The notes: a model not told the origin generated them from the letters alone. Numbered from the stretch's first letter, positions 17,596 to 25,991 are shown. The stretch is DNA of 36,996 nucleotides from Sphingopyxis sp. KK2 (GCF_001990265.1 NZ_LYVN01000025.1:1-36996), one strand, 5' to 3'. Numbers and translations are program-made.

Positions 17596-18453
17596 ATGAG
17601 GACATTGGCGTCTCGCCTCTATCATGGCTGGCGCAGGAAGTGGCGCCGCTCACGCGTGGAGCGTTCGCTGAGGCGTTTCTCCGGCATCCGCGGGACGCGT
17701 CACGAGCTGCCCGAGCAGCTTGTCATTTCGCTGACCTCCTACCCGCCTCGCTTCGTAAATCTGTCCAAGACATTGAAGTCGCTGCTGGACCAAGCCGTCC
17801 GAGCGGACGTCGTGATCCTTTGGGTGGCCGAAGCAGATTTCCCCTTGTTGCCGGCGGATGTCCTCGCCTTGCGGGACGCGGGGTTGCGGATCGCGACCTG
17901 CCCGGACTGGCGGTCGTATAAAAAGATCGTGCCGGCGCTTTCGATGTTTCCGACCTCGATCATCGTTACCGCGGACGACGATGTATTCTATGATCGCCAT
18001 TGGCTCGACGGATTGGTCAAAGAGCATGAGCGATATCCAGATCATGTAGTCGGATATCGCGCCCATCTGGCTGTCGTCCGGAAAAACGAGCAGGGGTTCG
18101 AAAAATACAGCTCTTGGCCCTTCAACATATCCGCGACGGAGGATCAGGGCCGAGAAAAGTTGATATTCCCGACGGGTATGGGCGGTATCCTATATCCGCC
18201 AAACTCGCTCCATGCCGAGGTATTTGACGCAAGCCTGTTCATGGACATATGTCGCGATGCGGATGACGTATGGTTGTTCTGGATGGCACGGATGGCTGGG
18301 TTCCCGCATCGACGCGTTCCAAGCCGGTTCGAAGAAATCATCTGGGGCGATCCCGAGGATGAATCGCTCGCCGCCAAGAATCTGTTCGGTGGACATAATG
18401 ACTATCGGATCGCGGCTATGTTCGATCATTTCGGCTTTCCTGAACCGAAGTAG
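17596..18453 (+). CDS. Glycosyltransferase-like protein with DxD motif
   Basis: A 285-residue protein with a very basic N-terminus and a GT-A style core. ISLTSYPPRFVNLSKTLKSL at about residues 45-63 is the first strand-helix unit and TADDDVFYD near residues 125-133 is a DxD-type metal/nucleotide-sugar motif. PTGMGGILYPP and DADDVWLFWMARM follow, as in family-2-like transferases of capsule and lipopolysaccharide loci. It starts 40 bases after the flippase gene and is the last plus-strand gene of the island. The sugar donor is unknown. Its GC content is nearer the chromosome average than that of the methyltransferase genes. Confidence 0.8.
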   Translation: MRTLASRLYHGWRRKWRRSRVERSLRRFSGIRGTRHELPEQLVISLTSYPPRFVNLSKTLKSLLDQAVRADVVILWVAEADFPLLPADVLALRDAGLRIATCPDWRSYKKIVPALSMFPTSIIVTADDDVFYDRHWLDGLVKEHERYPDHVVGYRAHLAVVRKNEQGFEKYSSWPFNISATEDQGREKLIFPTGMGGILYPPNSLHAEVFDASLFMDICRDADDVWLFWMARMAGFPHRRVPSRFEEIIWGDPEDESLAAKNLFGGHNDYRIAAMFDHFGFPEPK

Positions 18454-18526
18454 ATTGCGTCGGCGGTGAGTTCTGTCCCCTTGCTTTCGCGTGACCTGTC
18501 GATGATATGCGAAGGCGTTCGGCGGG

Positions 18527-18566
18527 CTTACGTCCTGCCGGCATACCTGCATATGCAGGACGTAAG
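18527..18566. terminator. Perfect 12-bp inverted repeat between convergent genes
   Basis: CTTACGTCCTGC at 18527-18538 is exactly repeated in reverse complement at 18555-18566, with a 16-base loop. It lies between the ends of the plus-strand glycosyltransferase gene and the minus-strand FkbM gene, where a two-way terminator would be expected. No T run follows either arm, so intrinsic termination is uncertain; it might instead be a protein-binding or recombination site. Confidence 0.45.
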
Positions 18567-18617
18567 GCCAGATCGACACATCCTGTATTCGATCTACCTG
18601 ATGCCGGGAATAAATAC

Positions 18618-19463
18618 CTAGCTATTGCTTACTCTTAGGAAACGTTGCGCGATGTTGCGACTGCGTCCGGTCAATTCGATTGCGATGCCTGCTGGTCCTT
18701 TTACACGAAGTGGCGGATGAGGCATTGGGACAGGAGGGGCATGATTGTCGTCAATTTGCAATTGCGCTGCAATCTCGATCACCGAGAGGGCGAACTCGGG
18801 GGTGGCGATCGTTGGATCGTTCGTCACATAATGATCCGGACCGATATTTGCGATCGGCCCAAACCCAAGCGACTTCAAAAAAACGCCAAGTTCATCGTTC
18901 GAGCGGTCATAGGCTTCATATTGAATCACGATCTTTCGTGACCTTAGCAAGTTGCGCGCGCCCTCCAGCGCCTTTAGCTCGTGCCCCTCGATGTCGATCT
19001 TCATACACACCGGGAAGCCATCGTCCGCCAAGGCGAGGCTGTCCAACGTTATGGATTCAACGAATATTTCCTGCGTCACTTTGTCCGGATCATGGATCGA
19101 TGTGCTTATGACGCTGTTTGCACCGGACAGTGCGCTTATGATGCCAAAGTTTACTTTGCCAATTTCACTAGAAACGGCGTTGGGATATACTGAAATTTTT
19201 TTCTGAAATCCGTTTAGGTCAATGTTTTTTTTAAGTTCTATTAGCGTTTCTTGGGAAGGTTCGAAAGTCAATACTCGTTCGATCGTCGGAATGCTGGCGA
19301 CCAATATTCCGTAGATGCCGACGTTAGCCCCGACATCCAAAAATGTCCTTGCTCCAATCTTCTCGACAAGGGCCATCATCAGGAATGGCTGAAGAGGCTC
19401 GAACTTCTTTAGGATGGCAAGCCGCCCGCAGGATTTTGGGCTCCATTTGAACCTGCTGTACAT
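18618..19463 (-). CDS. FkbM-family SAM-dependent methyltransferase
   Basis: A 281-residue FkbM-type methyltransferase. The SAM loop is FLDVGANVGIYGILVAS at about residues 42-58, FEPSQETLIELKKNI is the ribose-binding step, and VCMKIDIEGHELKALEGA is the conserved FkbM block. Such enzymes commonly O-methylate sugars of capsules and glycolipids. The ATG at 19463 has GGGG at a suitable distance; a GTG two codons upstream (19469) is the alternative. It is AT-rich compared with the chromosome and stands on the strand opposite to the other island genes. The tail of about 50 residues after the core is not recognised. Confidence 0.87.
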   Translation of the reverse strand: MYSRFKWSPKSCGRLAILKKFEPLQPFLMMALVEKIGARTFLDVGANVGIYGILVASIPTIERVLTFEPSQETLIELKKNIDLNGFQKKISVYPNAVSSEIGKVNFGIISALSGANSVISTSIHDPDKVTQEIFVESITLDSLALADDGFPVCMKIDIEGHELKALEGARNLLRSRKIVIQYEAYDRSNDELGVFLKSLGFGPIANIGPDHYVTNDPTIATPEFALSVIEIAAQLQIDDNHAPPVPMPHPPLRVKGPAGIAIELTGRSRNIAQRFLRVSNS

Positions 19464-19469
19464 AAACAC

Positions 19470-19714
19470 GCCCCATCGCCGTCATAAAATGTCCGCACAG
19501 ACGGACGGATGAGATCAAGGTTAGGGCGGTTTCTGTTTGTGGTCCAGAGCGCTTTCGCGCTACCATCGGGTGCGCGACCTTCATGTGGCCAAGGACGCGG
19601 CAGTCGCCGCAGATTGGACTTCGCCGAACGGCGATGATGTCCACGAACAACCTGACGTAGCACTTTCGTCGCCAGGGCTAGGCGCGGATCGGTTCGAGGG
19701 CCCCGATGCCAGTT
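19470..19714. other. 245-bp gap between FkbM gene and decayed duplicate
   Basis: No reading frame here has a start signal, codon bias or motif that would support a gene. The FkbM promoter should lie at its left side, reading leftwards. I found no terminal inverted repeats or recognisable transposase fragment. Together with the decayed copy at 19715-20016 it looks like non-functional DNA at the right edge of the island. Confidence 0.45.
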
Positions 19715-20016
19715 GCCGCGTATGATCCTCGGGCGTGATGTCCAGCCGTTCGATACGCGGCATGAATTTGCGTTGGCGTGTACGGCTGCGGGTAGCATCG
19801 TCGTCCAGCGCGCGGTCAGCGAATAGCGCTCGGCCATGAGGAAGCCGCGATTGACTCCGTCGCGCCGGCCTTGAAGGGGCATGGATGAGGCGTTGCAGAT
19901 GCGTGGCGCCGCGTCGAGCCTCGCGGTCCCGCCGCTCGAGCGCAGCACTCCGATGCCGGACGCTTTGTCCGATGGGGTGAGCGAGCATCCGACATTGGCC
20001 CATTTGCCAGCCGAGC
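19715..20016 (-). pseudogene. Frameshifted partial copy of the 3' end of the neighbouring TonB-C-like gene
   Basis: Read on the minus strand, this stretch matches the last ~105 codons of the gene at 20058-21278. Matching blocks, in order, are GKWANVG (GKWADVG in the intact gene), IGVLRSSG (IEVLRSEG), MAERYSLTARWT (MIERYTLTARWT), then in another frame DDDAT and PRIERLDITPED (PRIERLDITPEN). The frame change is explained by one lost base near 19803-19805: the intact gene reads CATCGTCGGTCCAG where this copy reads CATCGTCGTCCAG. The middle part is more diverged. No N-terminal half or start exists. It is a decayed duplicate, lying about 40 bases beyond the 3' end of the intact copy. Confidence 0.87.
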
Positions 20017-20057
20017 TCGCGCGACCAGCCGCCGCGACGTGTCGCCCGCGGCGTCGG

Positions 20058-21278
20058 TCAGGCCGGATTCTTCTCGTCCACGACCGGCCGCTGGTAGTTT
20101 TCGGGGGTGATGTCGAGCCGTTCGATGCGCGGCGTCGCCTCGCGGCGGCGCATGTTGGTGCCCGTCGCATCGTCGGTCCAGCGCGCCGTCAGCGTATAGC
20201 GCTCGATCATGTAGAAGCCCGGCGAGGCGTCGTTGTCGGTCCGGCGCAGCGGCGCATAGACGCGCGTCTTGATCTGGTCGAACACGGGCTTCAGCCACTG
20301 CTTGGTGCCCTCGCTGCGCAGCACTTCGATATCGGCGACGCGTCCGTCGGCGCCGATCCAGAAACCGACGTCGGCCCATTTGCCGACGCTGTTCAGCGCG
20401 GTCAGGCGCAGCAGCGTGTTGGGCGCGGGCTGGTTGTTGCCGGCATCTTGCGACAGGTCGATGCGCTTGATCGGCTCGCTGAACAGCAGCACCGGGCGGC
20501 TTGCGCCGCCGCGCGCGGCGAATTCGCGCAGGATCGCTTCGGTCGAGCTGGCATCGCCCTTCTTGCGATCGGTGCGCGCGCGCATCACCTGCGCCGCCAT
20601 CGCGAATTCCTCGGCACCGGGCAGCGGGTGCGCGATGATGTTGTCGAGCAGTTCGCGCGCTTCCTTGTAATCGCTGTCGAGGTTCGATGCCTCGGCGCGC
20701 GTCTGGACGAGCAGCGCCTGGCGCACGCGCGCGAACATCGCGACGCGGTTCTGGCCATTGGCCAGCGCGTCCTTCTCGACATCCTTGTAGATGCGCTCGG
20801 CCTCGTCGGGGAAGCCCAGCTTGGCCCGGCTGTCGCCGACTTCGATCTGCGCGACCATCACGCGCGGATCCTTTTCGCCGAGCCCGGCCTTCAGCGTGTT
20901 GCGCATGTCGAGCACCGACAGCTGGAAATTCTTCGCCTCGCCGACATGTTCGGCGACGCGGCTGTTGGCGCGGAACAGGTCGGAGACTTCGACCGGATAT
21001 TTTTCGCCATATTTGCGGTTACGGCCGATCGACTTGAGCAGGGTCGTGCGCGAATCCTTGTAATCGCCCTGCAGCAGTTGGTTCTCGGCATGCGCCAGCG
21101 ACGCCGCGACATCCTCGTCGGGCGGGCAGTTGCGCGCAAGGCAGGCCGCGAGCGCGTCGGCGGTCTCCTTCAGCGAGCGGCCGGTGACGACGATTTCGGG
21201 ATCGCCGTTCGTCTGTGCGGCGGCGGGAAATGTCAGCGCCGAGGCGAGCAACAGCAGCGAAAGGCGGGTCTTGGTCAC
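20058..21278 (-). CDS. Secreted protein with TonB-C-like C-terminal domain
   Basis: A 406-residue protein with a clear signal peptide (MTKTRLSLLLLASALTFPAA, cleavage likely after AAA or AAAQ). The mature part begins with PEIVVTGRSLKET, then two cysteines (AACLARNCP) and an alpha-helical region (about residues 55-290) with loose TPR character. The last third, GKWADVGFWIGADGRVADIE through IKTRVYAPLRR, resembles the beta-alpha-beta TonB C-terminal fold, though there is no N-terminal membrane anchor as in a true TonB. It is probably periplasmic. Function is not known. It is divergent from the acyl-CoA ligase gene across a 283-bp gap, and a decayed copy of its 3' end lies downstream. Confidence 0.75.
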   Translation of the reverse strand: MTKTRLSLLLLASALTFPAAAQTNGDPEIVVTGRSLKETADALAACLARNCPPDEDVAASLAHAENQLLQGDYKDSRTTLLKSIGRNRKYGEKYPVEVSDLFRANSRVAEHVGEAKNFQLSVLDMRNTLKAGLGEKDPRVMVAQIEVGDSRAKLGFPDEAERIYKDVEKDALANGQNRVAMFARVRQALLVQTRAEASNLDSDYKEARELLDNIIAHPLPGAEEFAMAAQVMRARTDRKKGDASSTEAILREFAARGGASRPVLLFSEPIKRIDLSQDAGNNQPAPNTLLRLTALNSVGKWADVGFWIGADGRVADIEVLRSEGTKQWLKPVFDQIKTRVYAPLRRTDNDASPGFYMIERYTLTARWTDDATGTNMRRREATPRIERLDITPENYQRPVVDEKNPA

Positions 21279-21561
21279 ATCGGTCTCCGTGCGGGCGGGC
21301 GCCCGTCTGTGTTATGTCGATAATCCACCATAGGGCGATTGCCGAACGCTCGCAATAAGTTGGCCGTCGCGTGGTGCAATCCGTGCTGGTCCAATGCGCG
21401 ACATCATTCGACCAACGCCATGTTCGTTCGGCATTGCATAGGCAGCGAAGTATACGCAAAGATGTCCGGACGCCCGGATGACGTGCTGACCGCTTGCCAA
21501 GCTGGGCGAAGCATTGTTATCAGGCCTGAGAATTGCCGCGAACGGCATCCGGGAGAGAATG
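21279..21561. promoter_or_regulatory. Divergent promoter region between TonB-C-like gene and acyl-CoA ligase gene
   Basis: A 283-bp gap between two divergent genes, so promoters in both directions are expected. GGGCGGGCGCCC forms a small GC-rich inverted repeat near 21295-21306, close to the minus-strand start. GGGAG at 21551-21555 is the ribosome binding site for the ligase gene. The short plus-strand reading at 21339-21593 overlaps the ligase start and shows no gene-like features. I could not identify firm -35/-10 boxes. Confidence 0.4.
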
Positions 21562-23118
21562 ATGAAAGCGCTGGCCGACCTTCTGACCTTTGACGAGTTC
21601 CTCAATCATTGGGCAACCGACCGTCCCGGCCGCCTCGCGCTGCGCGAGGAGGATCGCGAATTCAGCTATGCCGAACTCGACGATCTGACTGCGAAGGTCG
21701 CGAGCGCGCTGATCGGCGCGGGCCTTCAAAAGGGTGATCGCATCGCCTGGATCGGCAAGAACAGCGACCTGTATTTCCAGCTCTTCTTTGGTGCCGCGCG
21801 TGTCGGTATCGTGATGGCGCCGATCGGCTGGCGCCTGTCGCCCGCCGAGTGGGCCTATGTCCTCAACGACACCGGCGCGAAGATGCTGTTCACCGGCCCG
21901 GGTTTCGAGGCGGTGCCGCAGCAGCTGGCCGGCAAGCTCGACCACGGCCCGCGCATCCTGGGCGATGCCGAGGCGCGCGCGCTGATCGCCGCGACCCCGC
22001 GCATCGCTTTCGAGGGATCGGGTCCCGACGACGCGGTGCTCCAGCTCTATACTTCGGGCACCACGGGCAATCCCAAGGGCGCGGTGCTGTCGAACCGCAA
22101 TCTGTTCGCGCTCCGCCGCAATTCGAGCGACCTCGACCTGCCCTATACCAAATGGGAGGATGACGAGGCGGTGCTGGTCGCGATGCCCTGCGCGCATATC
22201 GGCGGTACCGGGCTCGGCATCATGGCGCTCGCGGCGGGGCTGCCCGGCGTCGTGCTCGCAGAATTCAACCCCGACGGCGTGTTCGACGCGGTCGAACAGC
22301 ATGGCGTGACGCGCTTCTTCATCGTGCCCGCGGCGCTGCAGATGCTCCTGCTCCACCCGCGCTGCGCCGACACCGATTTCAGCCGTCTCAAATATATCCT
22401 CTATGGCGCCGCGCCGATCCCGCTCGAACTGCTGCGCCAGTGCATCAAGATGTTCGGCGCCGACTTCATCCAAGCCTATGGCATGACCGAGACGACCGGC
22501 ACCATCTGCATGCTGCCGCCCGAGGATCATGATCCCGAGGGTAACCAGCGGATGCGCTCGGCGGGTAAGGCGCTGCCCGGCGTCGAAATCCGCATCCTCG
22601 GCGACGACGGACAGGAAGTGCCGGTGGGCGCGGTCGGCGAGGTCGTGACGCGCTCGTCGAACAACATGATCGGCTATTGGAACCTGCCCGAGGCGACGGC
22701 GAAGACGATGACCGGCGACGGCTGGATCCACACCGGCGACGCCGGCTACCTCGACGAGGACGGCTATCTCTATATCCACGACCGGATGAAGGACATGATC
22801 ATCTCGGGCGGCGAGAATGTCTATCCGGCCGAGGTCGAGAGCGCGATCTTCGGCCACCCGGCGGTGCAGGAGGTCGCGGTGATCGGCATCCCCGACCAGA
22901 AATGGGGCGAGACGGTGAAGGCGGTCGTCGTTCCCAAGCCCGGGATGAGCATCGACGAGGGCGACATCATCGCCTGGGCGCGCGAACGCATCGCCGCGTT
23001 CAAGGCGCCGCGCAGCGTCGATGTGATCGAGGCGCTGCCGCGCAACGCGAGCGGGAAGATCCTGCGCAAGGACCTGCGCGCGCCCTATTGGGAGGGGCGC
23101 GAGCGGATGGTCAATTGA
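21562..23118 (+). CDS. AMP-dependent acyl-CoA synthetase (fatty-acid CoA ligase)
   Basis: A 518-residue ANL-superfamily enzyme that activates a carboxylic acid as acyl-AMP and transfers it to CoA. The P-loop is LYTSGTTGNPKGAVLSN near residue 161, the adenine motif YGMTETTG near 305, the hinge block HTGDAGYLDEDGYLYIHDR follows with DMIISGGENVYPAEVE, and the C-terminal catalytic lysine sits in PRNASGKILRKDLR near residue 493. I chose the ATG at 21562 for its spacing from GGGAG; an ATG one codon upstream is possible. The substrate cannot be fixed; medium or long-chain fatty acids are typical. Its stop overlaps the TTG start of the GFA gene. Confidence 0.93.
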   Translation: MKALADLLTFDEFLNHWATDRPGRLALREEDREFSYAELDDLTAKVASALIGAGLQKGDRIAWIGKNSDLYFQLFFGAARVGIVMAPIGWRLSPAEWAYVLNDTGAKMLFTGPGFEAVPQQLAGKLDHGPRILGDAEARALIAATPRIAFEGSGPDDAVLQLYTSGTTGNPKGAVLSNRNLFALRRNSSDLDLPYTKWEDDEAVLVAMPCAHIGGTGLGIMALAAGLPGVVLAEFNPDGVFDAVEQHGVTRFFIVPAALQMLLLHPRCADTDFSRLKYILYGAAPIPLELLRQCIKMFGADFIQAYGMTETTGTICMLPPEDHDPEGNQRMRSAGKALPGVEIRILGDDGQEVPVGAVGEVVTRSSNNMIGYWNLPEATAKTMTGDGWIHTGDAGYLDEDGYLYIHDRMKDMIISGGENVYPAEVESAIFGHPAVQEVAVIGIPDQKWGETVKAVVVPKPGMSIDEGDIIAWARERIAAFKAPRSVDVIEALPRNASGKILRKDLRAPYWEGRERMVN

Positions 23119-23534
23119 CAGGCGGCAGGTCGCCCCTCGAAGGGCGCTGCCTGTGCGGCAATGCGGGTTGGACGCTCGCCGGCGATCCGGGGTCGATCAC
23201 CGCCTGCAACTGCACCCTGTGCCGGCGTTATGGCGCGCTATGGGCCTATGATTATGAAGACGAGCGCATCGGGATGGACGGGCCGACGACGACCTTCGCG
23301 CGCCGCGGCAAGGCCGATCCCGCGCTCGAAATCCATTTCTGCCCGAGCTGCGGCTGCGTGCTTGCCTGGCGCGGCCTGCGGCTGGATGAGGACGGACGGC
23401 GCCGCATGGCGGTCAACATCCGCCTCGCCGAACCCGACGCGGTCGCCGACCTGCCGATCGACCATTTCGACGGCCTCGACAGTTTCGACGATTTGCCGAG
23501 CGACGGCCGCTGCGTGCGCGATATGTGGTTTTAG
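23115..23534 (+). CDS. GFA family (Mss4-like) zinc-binding protein
   Basis: A 139-residue member of the GFA family, named for glutathione-dependent formaldehyde-activating enzyme. The zinc ligands are all there: RCLCGNAGW (Cys12, Cys14), CNCTLCRRYGALWAY (Cys31, Cys33, Cys36) and FCPSCGCVL (Cys76, Cys79, Cys81). Most members have no proven activity, so a role with formaldehyde or glutathione adducts is only possible. The TTG at 23115 overlaps the stop of the acyl-CoA ligase gene (TTGA), which points to coupled translation and a shared transcript. Confidence 0.87.
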   Translation: MTGGRSPLEGRCLCGNAGWTLAGDPGSITACNCTLCRRYGALWAYDYEDERIGMDGPTTTFARRGKADPALEIHFCPSCGCVLAWRGLRLDEDGRRRMAVNIRLAEPDAVADLPIDHFDGLDSFDDLPSDGRCVRDMWF

Positions 23535-23627
23535 CGCCCGCTCCGCCGTCGTCTTGCGAGGCGAGGGCGGCGCGCCTAGGATGATGCCACGCCTCCGACA
23601 TTCGGCGAGGGGCGGCGGGGAGGTCGG

Positions 23628-25250
23628 ATGACGTTCGGCTTGGCATATGCGCTGATGACCGCGCCGGTCGCCGCTTCGGCCGTCCCGGTGACCGTCGTCA
23701 CCGTTCACGAACTCACCCCCAGGGAAATGCGCGAGCGGCAACGCCGCGCCCGGCAGCTGGTGGGGCTCTGCCGCGCCGCTGCGCGTCATCGCGACAACCT
23801 CGACAAGCTGCTCGCCGCCAAGCGCGCCGACAGCGACACCCTTGCCGAAGTCGCATGGCAGCTTTGGGACGGCGAGGGCGGTTGCCGCCGGGACCGGACG
23901 CTGGCGATCGACGTCACGCGCCGCGTCATCGACGGCAAGGCGCTGACCGCCGACGATGTCGATACGGTCGCGCAGCTCGCACGGTTCCTCGACGAGCGCG
24001 GCGAGCCGGCCGACGCTGCCGAACTCGCCGAGCTTCGGCGCATCCTGTGGGTGCGCGGCGACTATTATGGCGTCGGCGACGCCCCGCCATCGTCATCCGA
24101 GGAGAAACGCGCGTTCATCGCGCGCGACGATATCTGGGCCTATGTCGACAGTCCCGGGCGGCGCGAGGGTTGGAAACATCGCGCGATCCTGCTCGAAGCG
24201 TTGCTCGACCCGCTGTCGCCGCGGCACGACGCGGCGCGCGCCGTGACCATGATGGAGGCGGGAAACGACAGCCGCGACTGGACCCGCGCCGGGCGGTTGT
24301 TGCTCGACGGCAAACAGGTAGCAGCAGATCCGGTACGTGCCGAGGCGTTGCTCGTCCGCGCTGCCGAATATGACGACGCGGCGCGCCTGCTCCTGCTGCC
24401 GATCTTGGCGCCGCGCCTCGACAGCCCCGACGCGGCCGTCGCGCAGGCGGCGCGCCAGCGCCTCCAATCCTGGGCATCCAAGCCCGAGCCGGGTGGGGCG
24501 GCGACCCGTGCGCTCCTGTGGCCGCGCCTCGTCGCGAAGCTCTCGACACCCGCATCTGACGCGCAGATCGCGGCCGCCCGCGACCTCACCCAATATGCGG
24601 TCCTCGGAGCCGATGGTGACCGCGCCCCGCTGTTGCGCTGGTTCGACACGGCGCTGCGCCGTGGCAGCGAGGCCGAAAGAACCACGAGTTGGGCCAGCCT
24701 CGGCCGCCTGATCATGAAACGGGAGCCGGGTGCCGACGCGGTGATGGCCGCTGCCTATGCGCGCGAGGGCGGGCTGCTCGACGGCGGCGCGCTGCAGATG
24801 GCGAATTTCCAGCCGTTCATCACGGCGGACGACTATCCGGCGCGCGCGATCCGCGAGGAAAGCGAAGGCGTCGTCGAGGCCGAGGCGGTCATCGCGCCGA
24901 ATGGCCGTGTGCTGCATGTCGTCGTCACGCGCTCGGCGTCGCCGACGCTCGACGAGATCGTCGAGCGGCTCGTGGTCCGCCGCTTCCGGCTCAAGGACAA
25001 GCCCGAATTTGCGGGGCGCTATGTGCGGGCCAAGCTGCCGCCGATCCAGTTCCGCCTGCCGAACTGCACGACCGAAACCGCGCGCACCCCCGCGGTCGAG
25101 GCCGCGATCCTCGTCGACGGCGATTATTGCCGCCAGCCGATCCAAGATGTGCCGCTGCTCGTGACGACAGCCGGCGGAGGCTCAGAAGAATTGCGTACCG
25201 CCATCCTGGTTGATGATCGCGCCGGTCATATAGGCGGCCCGCTTCGATAG
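23628..25250 (+). CDS. Predicted secreted protein with TonB-C-like domain
   Basis: A 540-residue protein with a short hydrophobic N-terminus ending in ASA, which could be a signal peptide although it lacks positive charges. The middle (about residues 40-390) is helical and reminiscent of SEL1/TPR repeats, for example AGRLLLDGKQVAADPVRAEA. A TonB-C-like unit lies at about 410-485 (VEAEAVIAPNGRVLHVVVTR ... RRFRLKDKPEFAGRYV). The start has GGGGAGG ahead. The last 23 codons run convergently into the 3' end of the SDR gene, a 69-bp overlap. No close family is recognised. It shares general architecture (helical repeats plus TonB-C-like end) with the gene at 20058-21278. Confidence 0.72.
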   Translation: MTFGLAYALMTAPVAASAVPVTVVTVHELTPREMRERQRRARQLVGLCRAAARHRDNLDKLLAAKRADSDTLAEVAWQLWDGEGGCRRDRTLAIDVTRRVIDGKALTADDVDTVAQLARFLDERGEPADAAELAELRRILWVRGDYYGVGDAPPSSSEEKRAFIARDDIWAYVDSPGRREGWKHRAILLEALLDPLSPRHDAARAVTMMEAGNDSRDWTRAGRLLLDGKQVAADPVRAEALLVRAAEYDDAARLLLLPILAPRLDSPDAAVAQAARQRLQSWASKPEPGGAATRALLWPRLVAKLSTPASDAQIAAARDLTQYAVLGADGDRAPLLRWFDTALRRGSEAERTTSWASLGRLIMKREPGADAVMAAAYAREGGLLDGGALQMANFQPFITADDYPARAIREESEGVVEAEAVIAPNGRVLHVVVTRSASPTLDEIVERLVVRRFRLKDKPEFAGRYVRAKLPPIQFRLPNCTTETARTPAVEAAILVDGDYCRQPIQDVPLLVTTAGGGSEELRTAILVDDRAGHIGGPLR

Positions 25251-25982
25251 CAGGAAGGCGAACAGGTCGGCGAGTTCGTGCGGGCGCCCGACGCGGCCCA
25301 GCGCGACCTTCATTCCCCATTGCTCGGTCATCCAGCGGTCGAGCGCCGCTTCGGGATCGCCGCCATAGGCCGCCACCGCCTGCTCGGTCGCCGATGCCAG
25401 CGCCTCGGTCGCCACCGCGCCGGGCGCGACGCAGTTCACGCGCACGCCCTTCGGCCCATAGGCGATGGCCAGATTCTTCGACAGCGCGGCGATGCCCGAT
25501 TTCATCGCGACATAGGGATAGAGATGCGCCGCCGCGGCGCGGGTCGAATAGGAAGCGGTCAGCACCACCGCGCCGCCGCCCGACGCGGCGATGACGGGCA
25601 GCGCCGCCTGGCACGCGCGCACGCTGGTCATCAGCACCGCCTGGAAGCTCGCTTCCCACGCCGCGTCGCCGTCCTCTTCGAAGCTGCCATGACTGAGCAC
25701 CGGCCCGGCGGTAACCGCGAGGCCATAGAGGCGCCCGAAATGATCGGCCGCCGCGCCGATCGCGGTTTCGACGTCACCGGGCCGCGTCGCATCGGCGCCG
25801 CGCACGATGACCTCGGCACCGCGCGCGCGCAGCGCCGCCGCCTTCGCCTCGCCGCGCTCGACGTCGCGCGCGATCAGCGCAAGGCGCGCGCCTTCCTCGG
25901 CAAGCTGCATCGCGGTCGCATAACCCATGCCCTGCGTCCCGCCAACGATGACGATCGGTTCGCTGGCCAGTCCCAAATCCAT
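25182..25982 (-). CDS. Short-chain dehydrogenase/reductase (SDR)
   Basis: A 266-residue classical SDR oxidoreductase. The dinucleotide loop is VGGTQGMGYATA near residues 13-24 (first Thr replaced by Gly), the AVTAGP segment takes the place of the usual NNAG, and the catalytic Ser and Tyr-x-x-x-Lys are in VLTASYST and YPYVAMKSG. The C-terminus YMTGAIINQDGGTQFF is typical. It is likely NAD(P)H-dependent; substrate unknown. The ATG is 10 bases after the stop of the minus-strand gene upstream, so both may be co-transcribed. Its 3' end overlaps the convergent TonB-C-like gene. Confidence 0.9.
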   Translation of the reverse strand: MDLGLASEPIVIVGGTQGMGYATAMQLAEEGARLALIARDVERGEAKAAALRARGAEVIVRGADATRPGDVETAIGAAADHFGRLYGLAVTAGPVLSHGSFEEDGDAAWEASFQAVLMTSVRACQAALPVIAASGGGAVVLTASYSTRAAAAHLYPYVAMKSGIAALSKNLAIAYGPKGVRVNCVAPGAVATEALASATEQAVAAYGGDPEAALDRWMTEQWGMKVALGRVGRPHELADLFAFLLSKRAAYMTGAIINQDGGTQFF

Positions 25983-25991
25983 CGCGTGCCC

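Noticed and set aside
14160-20016. Insertion-sequence ends or transposase at the glycan island borders
   Set aside because: No terminal inverted repeats, target duplications or transposase motifs were visible; homologous exchange fits the edges better.
19409-20170. Minus-strand reading of 253 codons across the FkbM start region and the pseudogene
   Set aside because: Only the part at about 19,800-20,016 resembles a protein, and that is the decayed copy of the next gene; the rest is out-of-frame and overlaps FkbM and the intact gene.
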